From a virus, in the IMG/VR virus record IMGVR_UViG_3300034073_004211, positions 1-22,905 of that record: a stretch of 22,905 nt of DNA. The stretch is one strand, 5' to 3'. The stretch's first letter is position 1; each line of letters begins with the position of its first letter. The notes beneath the pieces are model-generated. The model was not told the origin of the DNA. It searched no databases and saw only the letters and a program-made list of their open reading frames with translations. Below, piece by piece: positions 1-7,220 of this stretch. The position numbers and the translations under genes were made by a program.

Positions 1-50
1 TCCAATCCAGTGGTATTTCTATTGGTCTTGCTATTGCTCTAGGTGCATAA
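1..50 (+). CDS. C-terminal end of a virion/fiber-like protein (partial)
   Basis: Only the last 15 codons and a TAA stop at 48-50 lie in the window; the reading frame starts at base 3. The visible tail reads QSSGISIGLAIALGA. It resembles the hydrophobic tails of the small fiber-like proteins downstream, for example RSIAIGLPFVTGSV in the gene at 1495-1725. It may therefore be another member of that small-protein series or the end of a longer fiber. Nothing about its full length or function can be said from this window. Confidence 0.55.
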   Translation, partial: QSSGISIGLAIALGA

Positions 51-80
51 TATTATAACTAATAAAAAGGATCTAAAAAA

Positions 81-632
81 ATGGCAGAGTCATTTGCAAA
101 CAAATCTGTAAGAAGAGTAGGTGTGACCACAACGGTCTACACAGCATCTATTGGAGTTGCAACCGATAGAATCACCAATATTTCCACATATAATGTGGCT
201 GTTGGTGCTCTTGTAGATAATCCATTTTTTATTGGTGGTACACGAGTCACAACTATCAACACTGCTTCTAACTTTGGAACAGGTGGAATTGTGACAGTTG
301 ATTCTACATCAAGTAACGTTTCTGCTGCTACGACTCAAACTGTTGGATTTAATAGTGTCACTGCCATTGATACTCCAACAGAAAAAACAATCGTTGTTGC
401 TGGAACTTTTGCAAACAATACCGATAGTCAACTGAGAGCATCATTGATTCTCTCTCAAGCAAACAATGAGCACGTGAATATTGTTCATAACGTTCCAATT
501 CCAGAAGGATCTTCACTTGTTATTTCTGATGCTGGAAAAGTCGTGGTTGGTGTTGGAAGTACATTATCAGTTGCGGTAAATGGAAATGAAGCAGTTGATG
601 TAAGTTTCAGTTTCCTCAGAGGAGTAACTTGA
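81..632 (+). CDS. Putative virion structural (fiber-like) protein
   Basis: This 183-residue protein is rich in Thr, Val, Ser, Asn and Gly and very poor in charged catalytic-type motifs, which is typical of beta-structured phage tail or fiber proteins. The N-terminus is MAESFANKSVRRVGV. The central part alternates short polar and hydrophobic stretches, and the C-terminus (VSFSFLRGVT) ends one base before the next start codon. An AAGGA Shine-Dalgarno-like sequence lies about ten bases upstream of the ATG. It heads a run of small fiber-like genes and is probably expressed late with them. I recognise no defined domain. The structural role is inferred from composition and neighbours. Confidence 0.75.
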   Translation: MAESFANKSVRRVGVTTTVYTASIGVATDRITNISTYNVAVGALVDNPFFIGGTRVTTINTASNFGTGGIVTVDSTSSNVSAATTQTVGFNSVTAIDTPTEKTIVVAGTFANNTDSQLRASLILSQANNEHVNIVHNVPIPEGSSLVISDAGKVVVGVGSTLSVAVNGNEAVDVSFSFLRGVT

Positions 633-633
633 T

Positions 634-1221
634 ATGGCAAAATTTGGATACGTCGGCAATCAACCAGATTCAACTCCGGTAGTTGTTGCCAGGCAAATTC
701 ATACTGCCACAGGTCCAGTTGGAATCATAACATTTAATTCTGGATATACGCCAGGTTATTTGGATGTATTTTTGAATGGTATCAAATTAGTTGATGCTCA
801 AGATTATTCTGCGGCAGATGGTAGAACGGTAAACGTCATTTCAAATGCCGTTGCTGGCGATATACTTGAAATGGTTGCCTATAAGGCATTCAATTTGACA
901 TTAGGACCAGTTGGAGTTGCATCTGCTGGAACCACAATCAAAGCAGATAGTGTCACTACACTCAATTTTATTGGTGCTGGCAATACTTTTGCTGTCAATG
1001 GAAGTACTGTTGATATTTCCATTTCTGGTGGAGGAGCTATTGGTGTTTCATCAAATAGCTTTAGCACTCTAACTGGAACTGGATTTACACATTTCAATTT
1101 TATTGGAGCTGCTGTTACTGCTCTTGGAACTGGTGATGTTGGTGGTGCTAAAACTGCTGTTGTGACTATTACTTTACCTATCACACTTCGCGGTGGTGGG
1201 ATTGGAACAGTTATCCTCTAA
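634..1221 (+). CDS. Tail-fiber-like protein with an N-terminal LDVFLNG-type domain
   Basis: The protein has 195 residues. Residues about 30-85 contain GYLDVFLNGIKLV, then DYSAADGRTV and GDILEMVAYKAF. The same arrangement recurs near the N-terminus of the 407-residue fiber at 7566 (AIDVYRNGVKLV, then ALDGATITLI and DVIEFVIHENF), so the two share a domain. This pattern is common in tail fibers of marine T4-like phages. The C-terminal half is low-complexity, with repeated FNFIGA-like segments (NFIGAGNTF, FNFIGAAVT), and ends in a glycine-rich segment. A GGAG ribosome-binding site sits nine bases before the ATG, inside the upstream gene. The likely role is a short virion fiber or fiber-associated protein; its exact position in the particle is unknown. 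Confidence 0.78.
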   Translation: MAKFGYVGNQPDSTPVVVARQIHTATGPVGIITFNSGYTPGYLDVFLNGIKLVDAQDYSAADGRTVNVISNAVAGDILEMVAYKAFNLTLGPVGVASAGTTIKADSVTTLNFIGAGNTFAVNGSTVDISISGGGAIGVSSNSFSTLTGTGFTHFNFIGAAVTALGTGDVGGAKTAVVTITLPITLRGGGIGTVIL

Positions 1222-1222
1222 T

Positions 1223-1230
1223 AATAAATA
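1223..1230 (+). promoter_or_regulatory. T4-type late promoter-like element (AATAAATA)
   Basis: AATAAATA lies just after the stop of the gene at 634-1221 and 27 bases before the ATG at 1250. It matches the T4 late promoter core TATAAATA at 7 of 8 positions. Spacing to the start codon equals that of the clearer elements at 7542, 13189 and 17970. Without transcript data it could be chance in AT-rich DNA. Confidence 0.45.
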
Positions 1231-1249
1231 AAGTCAAATAGTCAGAGTT

Positions 1250-1489
1250 ATGGCACAAAGAAATCCTATTATTTACAATGATAGTGCTGGACAACTTCAA
1301 GAAGTGTCTCTTAATGATGAACTTAATGTTGGTATTGTATCCGCTGTTGCATTTTCCAACATAAAGTTAGTCACTTCTCCTGTGTCTCTTGCTAACAGTA
1401 ATTACAATTATATGATGGTTGGTCCAGTTGCTGTATCAGGAATTGGAACAATTAATGTTAGTGCTGGAGTTACCTTTACTGTTATCTGA
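1250..1489 (+). CDS. Small fiber-like structural protein
   Basis: This 79-residue protein begins MAQRNPIIYNDSAGQLQEVS and ends in a hydrophobic, beta-rich stretch (VAVSGIGTINVSAGVTFTVI). A DELNVG segment near residues 24-29 is the only clustered charge. It lacks the GDGS-LTGI module of its three downstream neighbours but has the same size, composition and direction, and only five bases separate it from the next gene. A late-promoter-like element precedes it. The function is unknown; a small virion component is the best guess. Confidence 0.7.
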   Translation: MAQRNPIIYNDSAGQLQEVSLNDELNVGIVSAVAFSNIKLVTSPVSLANSNYNYMMVGPVAVSGIGTINVSAGVTFTVI

Positions 1490-1494
1490 AAATT

Positions 1495-1725
1495 ATGTCA
1501 CAACTAAAAGTAAACGGTATTGTTAATTTTGCCAATGATGGTCCTATTGAACTTTCTAGTGGATTAACAATTCCATTGGGACAAAGAATCGACGGATCTC
1601 TAAATGCAAATGTAGGTTTTTGTACTGCTACAGAATTTCATGGAGATGGATCTGCACTTACTGGAATTTTGGGCATACCAAGATCTATTGCAATTGGACT
1701 ACCATTTGTAACAGGGAGTGTTTAA
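1495..1725 (+). CDS. Small fiber-like protein, tandem paralog 1 of 3
   Basis: This is a 76-residue protein. An N-terminal MSQLKVNGI segment is followed by LTIPLGQ, then CTATEFHGDGSALTGI and a hydrophobic tail. The two following genes have the same plan (MSQIQVDSI, ATIPSGQ, ITATSFVGSGAGITNI and MSVIKVDTL, AIIPSGQ, ITATQFSGDGSNLTGI), so the three are tandem paralogs. The TATxFxGDGSxLTGI block also occurs inside the long fibers at 7566 and 17995. They read like mini-fibers made from one module plus a variable tip. Only three bases separate this gene from the next. Confidence 0.75.
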   Translation: MSQLKVNGIVNFANDGPIELSSGLTIPLGQRIDGSLNANVGFCTATEFHGDGSALTGILGIPRSIAIGLPFVTGSV

Positions 1726-1728
1726 AAA

Positions 1729-1953
1729 ATGTCACAAATTCAAGTTGACTCTATACAATCAAAAACTGGTGGTCCAGTAATTGTTTCTTTGGGAGCAACT
1801 ATTCCATCTGGACAAACTCTTTCTGCAGATGGAGATCTTTCAATTTCAGGAATTATAACTGCAACATCATTTGTTGGATCTGGAGCAGGTATAACTAATA
1901 TACCTGTTGTGCTACAGTCTGCAAGTCTAGCTCGCGTTTTGGTGAGGGTTTAA
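1729..1953 (+). CDS. Small fiber-like protein, tandem paralog 2 of 3
   Basis: This 74-residue protein starts MSQIQVDSIQSKTGGPVIVS. It carries ATIPSGQTLSADGDLSISG followed by IITATSFVGSGAGITNI, the module shared with the flanking genes. The last 15 residues (ending ASLARVLVRV) differ from both paralogs, so variation is concentrated at the C-terminus, as expected for a fiber tip. It begins three bases after the upstream stop and ends one base before the next ATG, which suggests co-translation. The structural role is inferred from the shared module; there is no enzymatic motif. Confidence 0.75.
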   Translation: MSQIQVDSIQSKTGGPVIVSLGATIPSGQTLSADGDLSISGIITATSFVGSGAGITNIPVVLQSASLARVLVRV

Positions 1954-1954
1954 A

Positions 1955-2203
1955 ATGTCTGTAATCAAAGTAGATACGTTAGTAAATTCTAATAATGATG
2001 GTGCGGTAATCTTTGAAAAAGGAGCTATCATACCAAGTGGGCAACAGCTAACTGTAAATGGCAATATCAATGTCAGTGGCATTATCACAGCAACTCAATT
2101 TAGTGGTGATGGTTCTAATCTGACAGGAATTGGAGGATCTGCAACATCAATATCAGCAAATATTGCTTGGGGTATGCTCTTTGGAAATTATTACCGAGCA
2201 TAG
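1955..2203 (+). CDS. Small fiber-like protein, tandem paralog 3 of 3
   Basis: This is an 82-residue protein starting MSVIKVDTLVNSNNDGAVIF. It has AIIPSGQQLTVNGNINVSG followed by IITATQFSGDGSNLTGI. The C-terminal tail (SATSISANIAWGMLFGNYYRA, about residues 62-82) is aromatic and unlike the tails of the two upstream paralogs. A perfect TATAAATA late-promoter core starts two bases after its stop codon, so this gene ends the first block of small genes. It is most likely a minor virion fiber component; the receptor or partner is unknown. Confidence 0.75.
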   Translation: MSVIKVDTLVNSNNDGAVIFEKGAIIPSGQQLTVNGNINVSGIITATQFSGDGSNLTGIGGSATSISANIAWGMLFGNYYRA

Positions 2204-2204
2204 A

Positions 2205-2212
2205 TATAAATA
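2205..2212 (+). promoter_or_regulatory. T4-type late promoter core (TATAAATA)
   Basis: This is an exact match to the T4 late promoter core TATAAATA, in the 44-base gap between two genes and 43 bases before the ATG at 2248. The following bases (ACCAAAGA) resemble the ACTAAAAA that follows the elements at 7542, 13189 and 17970. It probably drives 2248 onward late in infection. Confidence 0.7.
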
Positions 2213-2247
2213 ACCAAAGACTCTACAACTAATTCTCTTTAAAAATC

Positions 2248-2628
2248 ATGGCTGCACCAAATATTGTTGGAATTACAACTCTGGTAGGAGTAACTACTTT
2301 TACTACATTATCAAATACTAACCAAACAAGTATTATAAGCAATCCCGGTTCAAGCGGTGCATCTTATAAAGTTACTAGTTTAATCGTAGCAAACACCGCT
2401 AATTCAGGAACTAACTATGTTCATGTTGGTATGAATGATAAAGCTGCGGGGGGTGGGACAACACGTTATATTCAGAAAAATGTAGGTATCGATACTGGAA
2501 CTTCTCTTGTTGTTCTCGATAGAGCATCTGGCGTTTATATTACAGAAGATCAATCGTTAGTTGTGCAATCTGTTACTGCTTCTAACGTTATTGATGTAGT
2601 TGCTTCTTACGAATCTATTGAAGACTGA
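2248..2628 (+). CDS. Putative virion structural protein
   Basis: This 126-residue protein starts MAAPNIVGITTLVGVTTFTT. Its first 30 residues are Thr- and Val-rich repeats (GITTLVGVTTFTTL) like fiber shafts. Residues about 40-126 look like a compact beta domain, with segments such as YKVTSLIVANTANSGTNYVHV and SLVVLDRASGVYITEDQSLV. The latter resembles small structural proteins of marine myoviruses that I have seen called hypothetical or structural. It is the first gene after a perfect late promoter and precedes the glycine-rich gene by 28 bases. No enzymatic motif is present. Confidence 0.72.
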   Translation: MAAPNIVGITTLVGVTTFTTLSNTNQTSIISNPGSSGASYKVTSLIVANTANSGTNYVHVGMNDKAAGGGTTRYIQKNVGIDTGTSLVVLDRASGVYITEDQSLVVQSVTASNVIDVVASYESIED

Positions 2629-2656
2629 CTAATTTTAGTTTAGACTGGTATCTAAA

Positions 2657-3703
2657 ATGTCAAATAAAAAATATAGAAGACTCAGATCTCAGAATAGATT
2701 GAGTGGAAGATTTGAAACTGGTGGAGTGTTTGATTTTAGAATTGACTCCCCTTCATCTTCTTTGGGGTCTTCTGGTGGCAATTCATATTTTAAGGCAACG
2801 TCTAATACTACTGTAAATTGGAAAGTTTCCAATGGAACTGGATATGTCTCAAGACATGCAGACGATGTAATTGGTAATTCTACTAGAGTTAGTTCTAGAT
2901 CCAATTCTATTGAATATTTTATTAGCGCAGGAGGTGGGTCCGGTGCTCATGGTGGAGGAGGAGCTGGAGGATTTGTTGGAAATGGTCCAATAACACCAGC
3001 TCCCACGCGAAATAGTGATCTAACTGCTCCACAATTTTCCTTTATAAAATCAAATAATACAATCTCACCAATTTCTAAAAATGCTAGCGGTGGTTTTGTG
3101 GGTTTTGTTAGTTCATATTCTCAAACACTAACCATTGGTGGCGGCGGCGGTTCTGGTGCAAATGGTGGCAATACATCCTTTTTTGGAAGAACTGCTACTG
3201 GTGGTGGTAGAGGTGGTACTAATGGAGGCAATGGTCAACCTGGTGGATGTGGTGGAGGAGCTGGATTTAATGCATCTCCTGGACCAGGATCGCAAGGAGG
3301 ATCTGGTGGAGGAACATCTAACGCAACCCCGGTTGGTTGTACTGGAGGAGGCGGCGGTGGAATGAATGCCAATGGTAGTGGTGGCGCAGGAGGTTCGGGA
3401 TTTACTATTACGCTACCGACTCCTGAAGCAATCGGAGGTGGTGGTGCCGGCGGTGGCGGGACCCCTGGTCCTTCTTACTGTCAAGGAACTCAAAGACCTG
3501 ATGGTTATTGTTATGGCACTTTTGTTCCTGGTGCCGCCTCTCCATCTGGAACCCCGGGAGGATCTGGTGGTGGTGCTGCCAGCGCGGCCGCCAGTAGTTA
3601 TGCCGCAGGTGGTGGAGGAACTCCGGGGAATGGATCATCATATACCTCAGGTAGTAATGGTGCTGCATGGTTTGTCGTGAAAACGAATATTACAAAACTT
3701 TGA
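2657..3703 (+). CDS. Glycine-rich putative fiber tip / adhesin (first of three)
   Basis: The protein has 348 residues. The N-terminal part (about 1-90) is polar and Ser-rich. From about residue 90 it becomes strongly glycine-rich, opening with IEYFISAGGGSGAHGGGG, a start common in glycine-rich marine phage proteins. Long Gly runs alternate with short loops. Several Cys lie in the loops (GGCGGG, VGCTGG, YCQGTQ, GYCYG). Glycine-rich, helix-packed domains are known in receptor-binding adhesins such as gp38 of T4-like Salmonella phage S16, so a receptor-binding tip is a reasonable inference. The coding DNA is locally GC-rich and contains a NotI-type octamer at 3584-3591, unusual in this AT-rich region. 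It is separated by four bases from the gene at 3708. Confidence 0.75.
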   Translation: MSNKKYRRLRSQNRLSGRFETGGVFDFRIDSPSSSLGSSGGNSYFKATSNTTVNWKVSNGTGYVSRHADDVIGNSTRVSSRSNSIEYFISAGGGSGAHGGGGAGGFVGNGPITPAPTRNSDLTAPQFSFIKSNNTISPISKNASGGFVGFVSSYSQTLTIGGGGGSGANGGNTSFFGRTATGGGRGGTNGGNGQPGGCGGGAGFNASPGPGSQGGSGGGTSNATPVGCTGGGGGGMNANGSGGAGGSGFTITLPTPEAIGGGGAGGGGTPGPSYCQGTQRPDGYCYGTFVPGAASPSGTPGGSGGGAASAAASSYAAGGGGTPGNGSSYTSGSNGAAWFVVKTNITKL

Positions 3704-3707
3704 TAAA

Positions 3708-4184
3708 ATGACACAGGAAAAACCTAAAAATTGGGCAAAAATTGATCCAAAAACCAAAAAGGTTGTTGAGATCACAGTTGCTACTGAGTCTTGGATACTT
3801 TCTGGAAAGTCTGGAGATCCTTCAAGTTGGATTGAATATACTAATTACAGAGATGATGATATGCCTGGACCATGTGGAATTGGTATAACTTATGATAGTG
3901 AACTGAATCAGTTTATTCCTGATTCTCCATATCCAAGTTGGGTTCTGAATAGAGATAAAATCGAATGGGAACCTCCCGTTCAAAAACCACAAGAAGTTTT
4001 TGTGGTTCTTGGTGGACCAATAGGAATACAAACCACGTATAAATTATATGAATGGGATGAAGAAACTACTTCGTGGGTTGTATATAGAGAATCTATGGTT
4101 CCAACAGGTGACACTGATCCTGAATCTGAATATTACATAGCACCAACTAGAACCCAAGAAGAAGCAGAGGCAGACAACGGTTAA
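3708..4184 (+). CDS. Small protein with YPSWxL-WEPP motif, marine phage type
   Basis: The protein has 158 residues. The N-terminus, KPKNWAKIDPKTKKVVEITVATESWI, spans about residues 5-30. The middle contains YDSELNQFIPDSPYPSWVL followed by WEPPVQKPQ, and the C-terminus YKLYEWDEETTSW. The run from IPxxPYPSWVL to WEPPVPxP is a recurrent pattern in small proteins near the tail fibers of marine myoviruses. Its biochemical role is not established as far as I know. It lies four bases after a glycine-rich gene, the mirror of the order at 8801-10369 where a chaperone-like gene flanks a glycine-rich gene, so a fiber-assembly accessory role is possible. Confidence is high that it is a gene and low on function. 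Confidence 0.75.
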   Translation: MTQEKPKNWAKIDPKTKKVVEITVATESWILSGKSGDPSSWIEYTNYRDDDMPGPCGIGITYDSELNQFIPDSPYPSWVLNRDKIEWEPPVQKPQEVFVVLGGPIGIQTTYKLYEWDEETTSWVVYRESMVPTGDTDPESEYYIAPTRTQEEAEADNG

Positions 4185-4199
4185 ACTACTATTTTTGTT

Positions 4200-5168
4200 A
4201 TGAAAAAGCAAAATTTTATTACCAATCATCCAGCGTACGGTCAGAAATTATATTTGGATAATTGGACTGGTGTAACACATTCCTTAAAATATGAAATTAC
4301 TCCTGGGATAGCAAAAGAAAATTTTTTTCAAAATTGGGATTATGATTATATCATGTATAATCCTCCCAAATATTTTTGGGGAAACCAAGTAATAAAAAAA
4401 ATACCAGACGATGCGATATTTGGTGTAAGTCCATTTTGCTATGGTCTTGAACTTAATAAAGTTTCTTACAAAGAGGAAGAAAAAGTTGATATTGTGTTTT
4501 TGCCACGATCAGATTGGAGCACCGAGTTGGCAGAAGAGAAAAAGCATGATATAATAACATCCTTAGGCAATCTTTCTCTTGATGATAAAACATATTACAT
4601 CTCTTTCCCATCAGATATAGACTTTTGGAAATCAGCAATACCAAAAAATCTTTATAAAATATCTCACAGACAACATGACGATTCCTGGGGGGATCAACTA
4701 ATAAGACTCATAAAAAAAGCAAAAACTTTATATTTTCCAATATTTTGCAGCACAGTTGTGTATGCTGGTTTTTGTGGGTCTAAAGTAAAATTTTATGATG
4801 AGGGAAATATTCATAAAAAAGTAAGTAACCTAATAGAACAAGATGTTCATAAACATTATGCTCCAAGTGATAAAGGAGAAGAATGGAATCAAGGTATGAA
4901 ATATTTGGAAGAAATTTTTTCAGATGACTTACTAACGGATGAAAAAAAATTTCTCACATATCAGTTTCTTTCTTTAGATTTATTAGAAACTCCCAGTAAT
5001 CTTTATAAAAAATTGAGATTACTGCACGAAAGAGTAGAATCTATCGATTTTGTCATCAATGAAGATCTTATTTTGAATGATGGTGCATATCAATCTCTTT
5101 CCAATAAAATCAAAAAGTTTGAAGTAGAACCACCAAAAAAAGTATTTGATTTTTTTCAAAAATTATGA
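4200..5168 (+). CDS. Glycosyltransferase-like protein (paralog of 15511-16509)
   Basis: This 322-residue protein is a paralog of the 332-residue protein at 15511. Matching blocks are FGVSPFCYGLELN / LGASPFVYADALI, VDIVFLPRSD / GICIFLPKGD, and TLYFPIFCSTVVYAGFCGSK / LFYFPLFTSATLYAYYSGAI, followed by VKFYDEGNI / VRYYDPGDI. The last block (around residues 178-205) has the feel of the donor-side helix of GT-B glycosyltransferases, where a Ser-Ser/Thr-Ala pair follows a beta strand. The other copy is next to a KdsB-like CMP-sugar synthetase. I therefore suggest a glycosyltransferase or other polysaccharide enzyme, without proof. The start has no clear Shine-Dalgarno sequence, and the gene overlaps the next by ATGA. 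Confidence 0.7.
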   Translation: MKKQNFITNHPAYGQKLYLDNWTGVTHSLKYEITPGIAKENFFQNWDYDYIMYNPPKYFWGNQVIKKIPDDAIFGVSPFCYGLELNKVSYKEEEKVDIVFLPRSDWSTELAEEKKHDIITSLGNLSLDDKTYYISFPSDIDFWKSAIPKNLYKISHRQHDDSWGDQLIRLIKKAKTLYFPIFCSTVVYAGFCGSKVKFYDEGNIHKKVSNLIEQDVHKHYAPSDKGEEWNQGMKYLEEIFSDDLLTDEKKFLTYQFLSLDLLETPSNLYKKLRLLHERVESIDFVINEDLILNDGAYQSLSNKIKKFEVEPPKKVFDFFQKL

Positions 5169-5890
5169 AAACTGTAAAAGTATTTTATGATTATTCTATT
5201 GGATCCTTTGATCCAGAAAATAGAAATTGTCTTCCTGAAGATTATTTTATTTCACCTCAAAAGTATACTTCAGATTATGATTCTAGATATCAACATTCTA
5301 AATGTCCTGGTTGGAAAGAATATTACAAAAATACCTTTACATTATATCAACAATTTCCTCTGAAAATAAAGTACAATTCAAATTCTAATTTTTTGAATGC
5401 AGATTTTAATTCGCAGAGTAATTTTGATCGTTATTTTCAAATTCATTCAGATTGGAATAATGGGGAATTTCCAGAATTTCAAATGCTTTTATCCTTTTTG
5501 TTTTGGACTGAAGAAGAAGATCTTTGGATTGAGCAAATTCCCCATTCATCATTAACTTCTAAAGGGTTGGATTTAATATCTGGAACTTTTCCAGTATCTT
5601 GTTGGGAGAGACCAATAAATATTGGAGTTCTTCTAAAAAAGAAAGATGAAGAAATATTTCTTGACAGAGGATCGCCATTATGCAATGTTAGATTTACAAA
5701 AAAGAATCAACATGATATAATGATAAAGTTGGTCAAAAAAGAGGTGTCAGAGGAAATATCAAAAAAAGTCATTCAAAATAATGAACTAAAAAAATGGCAC
5801 CCTTTTCATTCATGGAATCTGATCAAAGAAAGAACCAAAAGATCTGAAAACGGTAAGTGCCCATTTTCTTCACTGTGGAAGCAAACTTAA
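5165..5890 (+). CDS. Unknown protein, translationally coupled to 4200-5168
   Basis: This is a 241-residue protein I cannot assign. The N-terminus is MKTVKVFYDY. A CPGWKEYYKNTFTLY segment near residue 48 is followed by an Asn/Ser/Phe-rich region. Then come SFLFWTEEEDLWIEQIPHS, LISGTFPVSCWERPINIGVL and FLDRGSPLCNVRF. The order of an aromatic strand, a Trp-Arg-Pro motif and a DRGSPL loop recalls phage proteins of unknown function found beside cyanophage tail genes. The C-terminal 70 residues are basic and Lys-rich. It starts inside the stop of the upstream gene (ATGA), so the two products are probably made together and may act in one step. Confidence 0.65.
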   Translation: MKTVKVFYDYSIGSFDPENRNCLPEDYFISPQKYTSDYDSRYQHSKCPGWKEYYKNTFTLYQQFPLKIKYNSNSNFLNADFNSQSNFDRYFQIHSDWNNGEFPEFQMLLSFLFWTEEEDLWIEQIPHSSLTSKGLDLISGTFPVSCWERPINIGVLLKKKDEEIFLDRGSPLCNVRFTKKNQHDIMIKLVKKEVSEEISKKVIQNNELKKWHPFHSWNLIKERTKRSENGKCPFSSLWKQT

Positions 5891-5905
5891 TTTAACTTTT
5901 TACAT

Positions 5906-6526
5906 ATGGCATTTCAATCAGTTTGGTATTTTAGTGATCTACCAGATGATGTTGTACACATCATCGAACGAGATCTTACAGAAAAGTTTGATGAGCAAAT
6001 GGCAGACTCCAAACTTCATGGAGATGCTCTCAATAAAGAAAAAAGAAACTCACAAAACGCCTGGATTCCTACCACTCATTGGGTTGGTGGATTTGTGTGG
6101 CATTATATTCAAAGAGCAAATCGTGAGAACTTCCTTTATGACCTTCACTGTATTGATGGAGAATCAATGCAGTTTACAAAATATACTGAGGGACAGTTCT
6201 ATGGTTGGCATAATGACGCAGGACTTTCGACTCAATACAAACCAGTAGCAGTTGGAAATCGTGCTGAAGGTTTGGCACAGGATTATTTTAATGAAAAAAT
6301 TGAAATGGTTCGTAAACTTTCATTTGTAGTTCAGTTGAGTGACCCTGATGATTATGAAGGTGGAAACTTACAACTGCTTGATGAAGCAGGGAATAGTTAT
6401 ATTGCTCCCCGTAAGCGTGGCACTGTAATTCTATTTGATTCTCGCACACAACATAGAGTTCTAAAAGTTACAAAAGGAACCCGCAAATCCCTTGTTGGAT
6501 GGACGGTTGGACCCCGCTGGAAGTGA
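5906..6526 (+). CDS. 2-oxoglutarate/Fe(II) dioxygenase, PKHD/prolyl-4-hydroxylase type
   Basis: The protein has 206 residues, a normal length for PKHD-type hydroxylases. It shows the double-stranded beta-helix signature: YTEGQFYGWHNDAG gives the HxD iron pair (H102, D104), and FDSRTQHRVLKVTKGTRKSL gives the distal His (H183) and the 2-oxoglutarate-binding Arg (R193) with RxS. GGNLQLL near residue 152 is the usual connecting strand. Such enzymes hydroxylate protein side chains or small molecules with O2 and 2-oxoglutarate. The substrate here is unknown. It is followed, eight bases on, by a second, unrelated-looking oxygenase. No strong Shine-Dalgarno sequence precedes the ATG. Confidence 0.9.
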   Translation: MAFQSVWYFSDLPDDVVHIIERDLTEKFDEQMADSKLHGDALNKEKRNSQNAWIPTTHWVGGFVWHYIQRANRENFLYDLHCIDGESMQFTKYTEGQFYGWHNDAGLSTQYKPVAVGNRAEGLAQDYFNEKIEMVRKLSFVVQLSDPDDYEGGNLQLLDEAGNSYIAPRKRGTVILFDSRTQHRVLKVTKGTRKSLVGWTVGPRWK

Positions 6527-6534
6527 GGTAAATT

Positions 6535-7218
6535 ATGGCAGAAAAAATGACAGAAGAGCAATTGCTATGGCAAGAACGACAAAACACAGGAACTGCGTGG
6601 ACTCGAAATGATCAATTTGAAAATGATGGATACTTAGTTATTAAAAATCTTTGGAATTCTATTGATTTGCATAGGTCAGTTCCTGAGATCAGAGGGCAAA
6701 TAAACTTCTGGGGAAAAAATTTAGATCAATATCAGCATATTCCATTAGAAGAACAGGTAGAAGGTTCTATTGCAACTTATACTCATCCCCAATACAGAGA
6801 AGTTCATTCTGGTATTCGTTTGAAATTAGAGGAAATAATTGGACGTAAGTTGTATAATACGTATTACTATGATAGATTTTATTTTGCTGGGCAAGAACTA
6901 AAAAGACATGCCGATCGTGATGCTTGCGAAATTTCTGTAAGTGTTCATGTTAGCACTAATTTAGAAGAATGCTGGCCATTCAAAATCAAAACTGTTGGTG
7001 GAGAAGAGAGATCCCTTTGTTTGGAACCAGGAGATGGTTTGTTGTACAAAGGGTGTGAACGACCACACTGGAGAGATCCCTTGCCATCTAGACATAAAGG
7101 CAATATAATAGGTAGATGGAAGAGGAGAAATGATGATACGTACTATCATCAAATTTTCTTCCATTATGTTCTTGCTGATGGACAACGTGCTCACTGTGCA
7201 AAAGATGCTGCGAGGTAA
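6535..7218 (+). CDS. 2-oxoglutarate/Fe(II) oxygenase family protein
   Basis: This is a 227-residue protein. ELKRHADRDACEISVSVHV carries the HxD pair (H125, D127). EPGDGLLYKGCERPHWRDPL (residues 164-183) supplies the distal His (H178) in the GDGLLYxG...H.R context seen in this phage-associated oxygenase group. QIFFHYVLADG follows as the closing strand. It differs clearly from the PKHD-type neighbour upstream. The first 40 residues look like a helical lead-in with FENDGYLVIKNL, a typical opening of 2OG oxygenases. It ends two bases before the next gene. The reaction is predicted to be a 2-oxoglutarate-dependent hydroxylation or oxidation; the substrate is unknown. Confidence 0.85.
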   Translation: MAEKMTEEQLLWQERQNTGTAWTRNDQFENDGYLVIKNLWNSIDLHRSVPEIRGQINFWGKNLDQYQHIPLEEQVEGSIATYTHPQYREVHSGIRLKLEEIIGRKLYNTYYYDRFYFAGQELKRHADRDACEISVSVHVSTNLEECWPFKIKTVGGEERSLCLEPGDGLLYKGCERPHWRDPLPSRHKGNIIGRWKRRNDDTYYHQIFFHYVLADGQRAHCAKDAAR

Positions 7219-7220
7219 TT

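Noticed and set aside
3135-3680. Two + frames inside the glycine-rich gene giving Val- and Leu-rich products
   Set aside because: They are frame-shifted readings of GGN codon runs (GTG/GTT Val), within a clear glycine-rich protein.
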